Of a stretch of DNA of 64,000 nt, positions 55,132 to 64,000 are shown one piece after another. The stretch's first letter is position 1; each line of letters opens with the position of its first letter. The notes beneath the pieces were generated by a model that searched no databases, had not been told where the DNA came from, and worked only from the letters and a program-made list of their open reading frames with translations. The DNA is from Vigna angularis. Lineage: Eukaryota > Streptophyta > Magnoliopsida > Fabales > Fabaceae. Location of the stretch: positions 23,902,371 through 23,966,370 of the forward strand of contig NC_068976.1 in the NCBI RefSeq assembly GCF_016808095.1, in the 5' to 3' direction. The position numbers and the translations under genes were made by a program.

Positions 55132-57490
55132 ATGGAGGCCAGTGGTTCTGAATTGCCATTGGAAGTTGCAGAAGGGTTCTCGAAGATCAGTGTTGTGGAC
55201 GATAGCTTCTGTGTAACTTCCCCAACAGAAATAACAGTGAGAAAGAAATACTGCGGAGTGTTGTTAAAGCAAAGATACAAAGTATTAGATGTTAACGGTA
55301 ATGTCTTGTTTGAAGTTGATGGCTCAAGCCTAGACGTTCGGAAGAAGAGAATGATGCGTGATGGTGGTGGTTCCCCCATACTTACAATGCGTGAGAAGGT
55401 AAACCTTTATGTTTTTCATGCATGAATATGATAGAAGTAGTGTCTGATATTGATGTTCTTGAAGATTAATCTGAAATCACTGAGGCATCGGTGGATGGTT
55501 CACAAAGGAAGAAGCTCGGAGGAGAAGGATCTGATATTTGGGGTTCAACGATCGCACCCTCTTGACATGAAGCCACGGCTTGATGTGTTCATGGCCGCCG
55601 ATATGAACGAAGCTATCAGCAGCTTTCAACTTGTCGGGAGCCACATCGACAACTCCTGCAAAATTTACAAAGGAGACACCGTCATTGCAGAGGTGCGTTG
55701 TATGCTTTCACAATTTTATGCCCTTTCTAAGAATACTGGATTTTAATTATTTTTATTTAATTTTTAACATTGCATAATTAATTTAGCCTAATAGTTTCAT
55801 TAATAACTAAAAAAATAATTTATATTCAACTCGACTAGATTTTTTTATTTATATCAATCAAAATATAGTTTCATTAAAAATTAATAAAAAAATTCTAATT
55901 AACATCAATGAAAAAATAACTGTTAACGGTAGTAAAAAAAACCTTATGGATGCTAGTCGATAAATAATTCTAACCTACATTGTGATCAACATGTGCTGTA
56001 AACAATCTTAATAAACATTAACACAAAATTCTAATTAATGTTGGTTGAAAATAGTCTTTTTTGGCATCACATCAACTGAAAATAATACATCATGTTAACG
56101 GAAAAAAAAATTGTATTTTGATATCAACCAAAAACATTGTTGATATGGACAAAAAATTGCTACCAACATTAGCTAAAAAATAATATTGGCTTATGTTTGT
56201 AAACAGTTAACTTTCGTTACAACGATTAAAACTAACAACAAGCGGTTTCAACTAAAAGAAAACATTCATTAAGTCGAAAAATCGATGTCGAGCCAATGAC
56301 ATATCATAGTGTAAAGAGGCTATGAAAAAGTTCCAAATTCTATATACTTTCATAATTTTTCTTTCTTTTATAGTTATCTATCCAAATAATATATTATACT
56401 ATAGAATATTATTAGAAAGTGAGTTTATGCCTAACTCATCCCCACAAAACCGGCTTGTAAGGTGAGGTTTGCACCTCAATTATATATTATCATTTGGCCT
56501 TATCTCTAGTCGATGTGGGACTTCCAACACACCCCCTTCACGCCGAGGTATAGACATCTCGTGCGTGATAGTAGAAATTGGGTGGTCCGATAGGGGCCCG
56601 ATTGCGGGTGGAAGAGAAGAATAGAATGCCCACTTAGAACTCGCTAGGATAGGCTCTAACCATGGCTCTGATACCATATTAGAAAGTGAGTTTATGCCTA
56701 ACTCATCCCCACAAAACCGGCTTGTAAGGTGAGGTTTGCACCTCAATTATATATTATCATTTGGCCTTATCTCTAGTCGATGTGGGACTTCCAACAAATA
56801 TTTCAAATTCTTTATAGAATAATTATCTTCTAAAATTCTTTATCCAAAATCGTTCAACTAAATTTATTTAATATTACTAAAGATATTTGAATTTGTTTTA
56901 GCTAGTTAAAAGTCTAGTCTATATTGAATTAAAAAAATAAGACATCTCTGTAGTTGGTTGAATTCAATAAATTGTATATCATGAACATGTCAATAGTTTA
57001 TGGTTATCATCAGGGGTATCCTTTTGTTTTAACTCTTTTAATTTAAAAAAAAATGTTCTAATTAAGTAAAGTTTCCAATAGTACTATTTATAGAATTAAA
57101 TTAAAGAAATGAAGTAACTAGAACTTCTATAAATTAAATTAATTTGTGCATCTTTCACATTTATTGTGGTAAAACTCTCTCATTTAACTTTTCAATAAGT
57201 TGAGATGAATAAAATGTTTCGTCCCAGTGAGTAAATTATGAAATAAAGTTAAATAAATTACTTAACTTAGATTATTAAGCGCAAAGTTCCTGATTTTTTT
57301 TCTCTAAAAATGGAAAAGTAACTACAAACCAAAAAGATGAACTTCAACATGTTTGCAGGTAATTGATGTATATCCAAGGAACAATTTCAGCAATTGGACA
57401 GAAAGCTTTAGAGTCAAAATAAATGCAGGGGTGGACTATGCTTTCATTGTTGCCTTACTTGTAATACTCACTGTAAATGATTACATATAG
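55132..57490 (+). CDS. LURP-one-related (LOR, DUF567) protein, 208 aa
   Basis: Three exons: 55132-55398, 55465-55692 and 57359-57490, each in phase 0 (89 aa, 76 aa, 43 aa plus stop). The family folds as a tubby-like beta-barrel around a central helix; Arabidopsis LURP1 is induced on oomycete infection, but most relatives have no known function. Seen here: TSPTEITVRKKYCGVLLKQRY, VLDVNGNVLFEVDG, RHRWMVHKGRSSEEKDLIFGVQRS, FMAADMNEAISSFQLVGSH, and the C-terminal hydrophobic strand-helix DYAFIVALLVILTVND typical of the family. The first intron is only 66 bp; the second is 1666 bp and hosts a recent TRIM insertion at 56410-56796. The acceptor of exon 2 (TGTTCTTGAAG) is a little weak but gives the right frame. 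From memory it is closest to the At3g56180 (LOR14) group. Confidence 0.9.
56410..56796 (-). mobile_element. Complete TRIM retrotransposon (387 bp) in intron 2 of the LOR gene
   Basis: Two 120-bp direct repeats, 56410-56529 and 56677-56796, look identical base for base. Read on the minus strand each begins TGTTGGAAGTCCCACATCG and ends CTAATA. The 147-bp interior has a primer binding site TGGTATCAGAGCC (56664-56676, complementary to initiator tRNA-Met) directly next to the 5' LTR, and a purine tract GAAGGGGGTG (56530-56541) next to the 3' LTR. AATAT flanks both sides (56405-56409 and 56797-56801). No coding capacity. The end sequence resembles Katydid-type TRIMs (family memory). Confidence 0.95.
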
Positions 57491-58257
57491 TTGTAGAATA
57501 CAATTATAAATTCAATTGTATCCATTTTTTAAAACATGTTTTGAACAACATCTTTAAAATATGCTTATATTAAAAAATAAGTAACATAACATATAGATCA
57601 TTAGGAGATCGATCCAATCACATATACAATGAACTTGTTTATTTTAATAAATTTGTCTTCTGACTATTCCACCAGCTGTTCCTTCTCCATCAATATGACA
57701 GAAAACTAATTATTAAAGAATTGATGAACGGACTCAGTGAATTATTTTTTAAATCCATGAAGGTGACGTTGACTGAGATCTGTTCACAATAATAGACATC
57801 AACTAAAAACATTTTAACAGAAAGTGTATATGCAACTGGGATTGTGGCCAAAATTTGTCAACTTTCAACATTAAATTATATTCATTTAAAGCAATGAGGC
57901 TGGTTTTGGATTTTTTTGGATTTGGAGGATAGAGATCTCGGAAATGACTAAATTGTTCAGTTTTAGAAAATAAAAAGTAAAACTTCTGCAGACATAATTA
58001 AAGAAAACTCAGTTCCACTGCTTAAATGATGTTATTTCTTTGGCATGCTTGTTATTTTACACTGCTAGATATACCAATTTTACAACAAGTAATAATGAGA
58101 TACAACACCATCCTAAAGATTATAAACACACGTGCCTCCTCGACTGTCAAATGTTTCTGCTATTGTTTTCCCCTCTGAATCTTGAATCTCTGGACTGACC
58201 AAAACTTTTATAAATGGAAAGAGATAGGAAAAAGAAGAAAACACAGATGATGAGCTT
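57491..58257. other. Intergenic region between convergent LOR and transporter genes
   Basis: Holds the 3' ends of both genes. AT-rich; no other feature seen. Confidence 0.6.
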
Positions 58258-60389
58258 CTACTGAAAAGCTTTGTATATGTTGGTGGAGATTGCAATCACA
58301 CTTGTTATTGCAGCTAGTATGACCATAAACAGTGCAATGATTTTGTCCCTTCTAGTTGCTATACCGTATAAATCCCTGCCATTTTTTTGAAACAAAAACA
58401 ATTTAGAATGGGGTTTTGTTTATTTATTTGGAAATTGCAAGTCTTAAATAGAAGACAAATGAATATAATTACTAGAGAAAATGGTAGATTACCTTAGAAC
58501 AATAGCACCAGGGAAGACAAAGGAAAGACACACAGTAGATGTTGATCCCACAAACTGAAAGATGTACCAAATATCTGGGACTGCTACAGCAGCAAGGTAG
58601 CTCAAGACTAGTAAAACTACAGTGAGACTCACAAATCTCTTAGAGTCAGTGGCTAATAGAGGCTTCTTGGAAAAGAGGAATTCATCTATGTTGGTTCTTA
58701 AGGAGAAGTTCAAAACTGGAAAAGTGAGTATAACATGCAATCCATAGCTTAATCGAACTAAAACATTGAGCAAAGAACCAACTGCAGATCCAGTATTCTG
58801 GTCAAAATTTACTAGAATATCAGATTGTGTGGAATCCCCAAACAAGAGATACCCAAATAGTCCTATAGAAAAGTAAATAGCTGCACAAAGCAGTAATGCT
58901 AATCGAACTGCTGTTGTCATATCTGATGCATTAGCAAGCTCAAATCCAATTGGATGTACTGCAGTTCAAGTAAAATCAATCATCAGTTACCAAATCTACT
59001 ATAAGGGTAACAAAACCACCATTGATTATAACTTGACAAGTACCATTAAAATGAAATGTGTAAGCTGTGACAATCACAGGAACTGCAGTAAACAGGTCGA
59101 AGAAAGTGGTCTGTTCGTCCAAATGAGGAATCAATTTAGGAGACTGTGTTCTTCCTTCTACAATAGCAATTATGGCCAATACAGTACAAGTTGTAACAAA
59201 GGCCACAGCAAGAAAAGTTGATATTGCAGAGCTGAACTTCAACGACTCTGCAACCAACACACAATGGCATGATACAAAATAAAATGTTATTCCTGGCTAT
59301 GCACACTCATGCACATCTTATATCAATAACAAAAAAGAACAAAACTTCTACTTTATTTTCTAATCAAAATTTGAGTGATGAAACTTCAATCTAATACAAC
59401 AGTATTTAAGTTTTGTTAAATGGGCTAGTAAATTCATGATACAAATTTGAGCATCATAACCACAGTGAAACAAAGAGAAATGTAATGAGAACTTACCTAC
59501 GCGACGGTACAAGACCAATGGAAGCAAAATTAAGAGCAAGATCACTAACAAAGTAAATTCCCTTGAATTCCACCACTGAACTCCAAACCATTGTTGCAAA
59601 ACACCCAAGTGTACTTCTCCTTGGCGATTATTACCAGAAAACACATCCGCTGTTCATTGCATCAAGTAACCCAAGTTATCATAATTGATCTTTGAACAAA
59701 GTTTTTCTGAGGGATTTTCTTAAGGACTTCTCAAAACATAAAAACAAAAGAAGTGAAGTGACTTTCATTATACATTAAAGTTTGTTCATGCAACATTAAA
59801 AAATTAAAATTTATAAAACTTTTATTAAAGTAACTTTTTAGAAGCACCTTTTTAGAAAAGTTAAAAAATAAATAAATAAGTTGAATTGTAAAATAAATCT
59901 TTTTCATACATAGATTAGGAGAAAATTATCTGAATTTTACTTCTTATGTCTTTACATAGAGCTGTTATAAAAAAACTCTGTCCATATCCTAATTAATAAA
60001 TTTAAAAGAAAGTTAAATATTTGCTTACCAGCAATAATAAGGTACATAATTAAACACCCCATGTTAGTAAATCCAACAGCTATCTGAGCTGCTACAGCTC
60101 CCACTGGTCCAAATGCCTCTCTCATCACACCAGCATACGTTGTCGTTTGGCCAGCACGCGTGAACCTCATCAGGAACTCTACAGAAAGTTCAGCCAGAAA
60201 CGCAATCACAAGAATCAACACCAAAGCCGGAATCACACCAAGAACCTTCAAGGTTGCCGGAAGAGACATTATGCCAGCGCCGATTATGCTGTTGGCAACA
60301 TTGAACACAGCGCCAGAAACAGTTGCCGGAGGAACACCACCTTTAGAGTCAGGGAGGAGAGGAACACGAGCTCCGGTCACAGGCGACAT
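58258..60389 (-). CDS. AVT6-like amino acid transporter (AAAP/SLC38-type), 433 aa
   Basis: Five exons on the minus strand: 60389-60029, 59649-59497, 59247-59044, 58958-58493 and 58375-58258. Introns are GT/AG, 1302 nt in total. It is an integral membrane protein of the Aa_trans family with about 11 helices that moves amino acids across vacuolar or other endomembranes. The N-terminus has a short cytosolic lead (MSPVTGARVPLLPDSKGG), then the hallmark first helix GAVFNVANSIIGAGIMSLPA with its unwound Asn-Gly region. Later markers: TTTYAGVMREAFG, WWNSREFTLLVILLLILLPL, FDLFTAVPVIVTAYTFHFN, GYLLFGDSTQSDILVNFDQN, and FQFVGSTSTVCLSFVFPGAIVLR. Length and helix pattern fit AVT6 proteins (about 430-460 aa). 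It is followed on the same strand by a paralogue with the same exon sizes. A TATA box lies 62 bases upstream. Confidence 0.93.
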
Positions 60390-60450
60390 TCCAGCAGTGG
60401 TGTGTAGGAATAGCGATGATAAGTGTAGTGTCTAATGACAAGATGGTTGG

Positions 60451-60457
60451 ATTTATA
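60451..60457 (-). promoter_or_regulatory. Candidate TATA box of the first AVT6-like gene
   Basis: TATAAAT on the minus strand, 62-68 bases upstream of the ATG at 60389. Confidence 0.5.
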
Positions 60458-62009
60458 ATTACTTTACATTCCAATTATTAAGGTTGCGAGGTTACGATAA
60501 TGCCATTTATGAATTGGCATGGACAAATAAAGGTAGAAGATAAAAGGGTAATATGGTAAATGTGAAAGCGTGAGGATTCGACGTCGTTTATTACGTCGTT
60601 TATTGCAGGATGGATGAGAAGCGTGATGAACTTGGACGGGAATGTGAAGAATGGCGGTGTGGACCCTTTTTCTTCTTGGTCAAGTAACTTGGAACATGAA
60701 GAATGACTGTGTGGACCCTTTCTCTTATTGGTCAATTACTTATAACGTTTAAAGAATTTGTCTTAAAAGCTGTCCTGACAAAATAATAATTTTTCTTAAC
60801 TTTTATATAATTATTATATTTAAAATGAACGTTTCATTCAGTGTATTTTATATAAATTTTGTTTTTTATTCAAAATTAAATTAAATTTAACAGTAGAAGA
60901 CAACTTAGACTAGATGTGTAGTTAAAATCAAGATAAGGAAGAAAAAATGTAGTTTATAAACAATAATTTGTTTTACTGATTAGGAAGTAAATCGAAGACG
61001 AAAGAATACCTTCAGATAAAAGAAAAACATGCTGCAAAACAAATAAATAAGCAATAAAATATTAAAAATATCTTAGAATAAGGTTGTCTAAGTAAATTTG
61101 TTTGAAAGATAGCAGAGCATAAATTACAAATATTCAAATATCTCAATAATTCATGTCAAATAGAATTATGACACGTCAAATAGAATTATGATTCCAGTGG
61201 GTTCTTGGAATTGTGTTAACCACAAATAATATATTTTAATAAAAATATTAATAAAAAAATATATAAATAACGTGAATTATATCTATATTTTTATATATCT
61301 ATATCTATAAAAATATATTTTAATAATAAATTATATCTATATCTATATATATCATAATCATATTCATATTTTTAACTCTTATATTTATAAAATTTATCAC
61401 GTGAATTTTTTAATTAAAAATTATAATATAAGTTTGTTGTAATTTTGATAAATGAAATCAACACGAGTTTCTCCAAAGTCAAAACTGTTACTGGTTAATT
61501 AACTCAAAAGTTACATTTTTACAAAGTTAACATTTGGTTCAATTTGAACTGAGTGAAGCTAACAATTTTAGTTGAGAGAAAAAAATCAGACAAAAAATAA
61601 AAAGAAATTTGATATATTATTAAATTTAGAACCAGTTTTCTGTCTTTTTAAATCTTCTAGCACCTGACACCCACAATATAAAACACTCACACATAACTCA
61701 ATGTTATGGCAAATCAAAAACACCATCAAAAGGATATTGTATTTTAAACAAATAATAAAGAACTCAATGTTACATGTATAAAGGGTATTCAATAAAAAAT
61801 AGCTTAAACAAATAATAAAATCATTAACAATATGTAATATCATTTGTTCAACCTGGATTTAATGGATTTTTTAGAAAATCCATCATCCATCAACTTTACT
61901 AGTTTAATTTAGATAACCTAACTAAACAAAGATTTTGAATTTTAATTGATTCAGTATATTGGATTCATCAAACCAATCAACCTCTTAATAACATGGCTAA
62001 TTTTAATCA
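60458..62009. other. Intergenic region between the two AVT6-like genes
   Basis: Contains a short direct duplication (GTGTGGACCCTTT at about 60657 and 60710, each followed by TCTTNTTGGTCAA) in the promoter of the first transporter, and an AT-rich TATATCTATATC patch near 61260-61350. No gene seen. Confidence 0.55.
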
Positions 62010-64000
62010 TTAACCATCCCCTGGATTCAAGTTGGTCCATATAGCAATTCCGCTTGTCCCAACAGCAAAAACAATGACCGAAATTGCAATGACTCGATCT
62101 TTTGTCTTTGATATGCCATGCATGTCCCTGCATTCAAAAGAGAAGAATGAGAAACAAACTCTGTTTTGCCATCTCTTTGTACAGACAGAAAACATCAATG
62201 AATATATAAATTAAGCAAAGTTATAGATATAAAGAGTAGGAAAAATTGATAGTAGCATATACCTTAGAACTATTGCAGCAGGAAAGATGAATGAGGTGCA
62301 AACAACGGTTGTGGATCCCAAGAACTGGAAGAAATACCAAATGTTTGGGATGGCAACAGCCACCAAGTATGTGAGGACTAGCAAAGACAAAGTGAGTGAC
62401 ACAAATCTTGGGGTGTCTGAAGCCAAGGGAGGTTTATTTTTGTTTGAGAAAATAAGTTCATCTATGTTGATCCTCAAGGAATAGTTCATGATGGGGAAGA
62501 CAAGGGCAAGATGGAGTGCATAGCTTATTCTAACAATATCATTCAGCAATCGACCAACATGGGTATTGGAGTTTTGATCAAAGTTTACTAACACATCGGG
62601 CATGATGGAGTCCCCAAATAATAGGTACGCAAAGAAGCCAATGGCAAAGTAAACAACCACGCATATTACTAATGAAATCTTCACAGCCTTACCCATGTGT
62701 GTAACTTTTCCAATCTCTGCTCTAATTGGATGAACTGCACAAAATCATGTGTTCATTCACACAAATAAGCAATTTTTTTCTTCAAAATGAAAAGAAAAAA
62801 TTATAAATAATCAGTAGGAAGTTATAAAATCATGAAACTAACCATTGACATGGAATCCGAAACCAGTGACAAAGACGGGGATAGTGGTGAAAAGATCAAG
62901 GACAGTGACTAGAGAGAAATCAGGCACCATCCTTAGTGATTGAGTTTTGCCGGACAACAATGCACTAAACGCCATTGATGAGCATATTGCAAGAAAGACC
63001 AATGCTAGTAGGATTGATATTGCAGAAGTATACCTCAGTGAATCTGTTAGAAAACATCGAAAACAAGACACAGGCTATGCTTGATTAGTCAATTGTTAAG
63101 ACAAAGTGTAGCAATTAATTGCTTATGCATTTGGAAAGTAAGAGTACTTACCAACACGACGTAACATAACGAGTGGAAGCATTATGAAGAGAGCAATAAT
63201 AAGAAGAGTAAAAGCACGAGAGGTCCACCAATGGATGCCAAACCATTCTTGTAGAACACCCAAGTGTGTAGTTCCGTTGGACTCATTTCCACACAGCACG
63301 TCTCCTTCATAAACCAAGGCAATCAACACACTCAAATTTATACGTATCAAATTATTAGAGAAAAAATAGCTCAATCTCCACATGTCATACTTTTTAGTGA
63401 AAAATTATTAATAAATTATGGATAACATAGTTTAGCTTGATTTCACATAATATGTAATCCAAGTATTATTTTTTTTCATATATTAAAAACCTTAAATACA
63501 TATAACGTAGAGATTGGTTGAAACTATGAAGATATGGTGGTGTGAACAGCTTAATTATATCCGCCCTCTTTCAAACACGTTCTATTTTAGCTATAAGATA
63601 TATTAGAAATATTTTTTAAATAAATCTAACATCGCGTTTAATAATTCTCTAATAATTGTATAGATTTAAATAAAGTTTAATCAAAAGTAAATGTATGTGA
63701 GAAAAAAAAAATGTATTAAATAGTGTATTGTTAATGTTGTTAACACTCAGATTCAAAAAAAAAGATATAAAGTCACATTAATCTAACTAAAAATGATTTC
63801 ATTCGTCCACCCTAACAATAGTTTTAGCTTATTAAGAAAAAAAGTCAAACTAAGTGATATTTTCAGTAATACATTGATTTTTATTTTTAATTGATACATA
63901 ATAAATTATTTTCTGTTTCAATTAAAGTAAAATATTTATTAAAAATGAAATAATTTTAATAAAAACGTTTCAAAACAGAATATCTATTATTGTTAGAAAG
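62010..64000 (-). CDS. AVT6-like amino acid transporter, tandem paralogue (first exon outside window)
   Basis: Four exons are visible on the minus strand: 63304-63152, 63043-62843, 62734-62263 and 62127-62010 (TAA). Exon lengths of 153, 201, 472 and 118 nt match or nearly match the 153, 204, 466 and 118 nt of the neighbour, and phases are identical. The first exon, with GAGIMSLPA-type helix 1, must lie beyond 64000, so intron 1 exceeds 690 bp against about 380 bp in the neighbour. Markers: EWFGIHWWTSRAFTLLIIALF, LDLFTTIPVFVTGFGFHVN, AYLLFGDSIMPDVLVNFDQN, YFFQFLGSTTVVCTSFIFPAAIVLR. The C-terminal tail is longer and polar (WTNLNPGDG). All visible exons are open with no broken helix; substrate and membrane are not known. 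Confidence 0.92.
63305..64000. other. Intron 1 of the second AVT6-like gene
   Basis: Starts at an acceptor (TATGAAG) and runs to the window edge. AT-rich; no repeat or exon seen. Confidence 0.6.

Noticed and set aside
56410..56796. Considered as Cassandra (5S-containing TRIM)
   Set aside because: The LTR starts TGTTGGAAGTCCC and lacks the 5S rRNA-like promoter block expected of Cassandra.

Overview
This is a plant nuclear window. Genes have introns bounded by GT and AG, intergenic DNA is very AT-rich, the gene families are land-plant ones (class III peroxidase, LURP-one-related, AVT-type amino acid transporter, plant bHLH-like), and plant DNA transposons and LTR elements lie between them. 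The MITE end sequence starting GGGTTAAATATGTTTTT is, from memory, very common in legumes, so a Phaseolus/Vigna/Glycine-type legume is my best guess. Species is not proven. I saw no tRNA, rRNA, CRISPR array or prokaryote-like gene.

Layout. 1-1336: 5' part of a class III peroxidase gene on the minus strand, cut by the left edge. 4747-13963: a CACTA (En/Spm) transposon with matching ends and a TTT target duplication. It carries a decayed TNP2-type transposase, a second decayed gene ending in a Ulp1-like protease domain, GACGTC-rich subterminal arrays, and a solo LTR nested in its left array. 14441-14715: foldback Mutator-type MITE with a 9-bp duplication. 16848-17450: small HIG1-domain gene. 18510-20937: sororin-like cohesion gene. 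21589-23825: complete second peroxidase. 27601-31707: conserved-looking 690-aa protein that I do not recognise. 36711-38090: small bHLH-like/ACT-like regulator. 38.1-55.1 kb: a long gene-poor stretch with a Mutator-like element (48422-49470), a retrotransposon gag relic (about 50.5 kb) and a 484-bp foldback (53165-53648). 55132-57490: LURP-one-related gene with a complete TRIM retrotransposon (56410-56796) in its second intron. 58258-60389 and 62010 to beyond 64000: two tandem AVT6-like amino acid transporter genes on the minus strand.

The host genes do not form one pathway. They look like an ordinary syntenic block (from memory it resembles Arabidopsis At3g56180-At3g56250 and its chromosome 2 duplicate) plus a peroxidase pair split by a transposon and unrelated genes. 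I found no convincing new biological system. The strongest observations are the nested transposon history, with insertions dated by their duplications, the repeated Trp-to-stop decay of the transposon genes, and the uncharacterised 690-aa gene.
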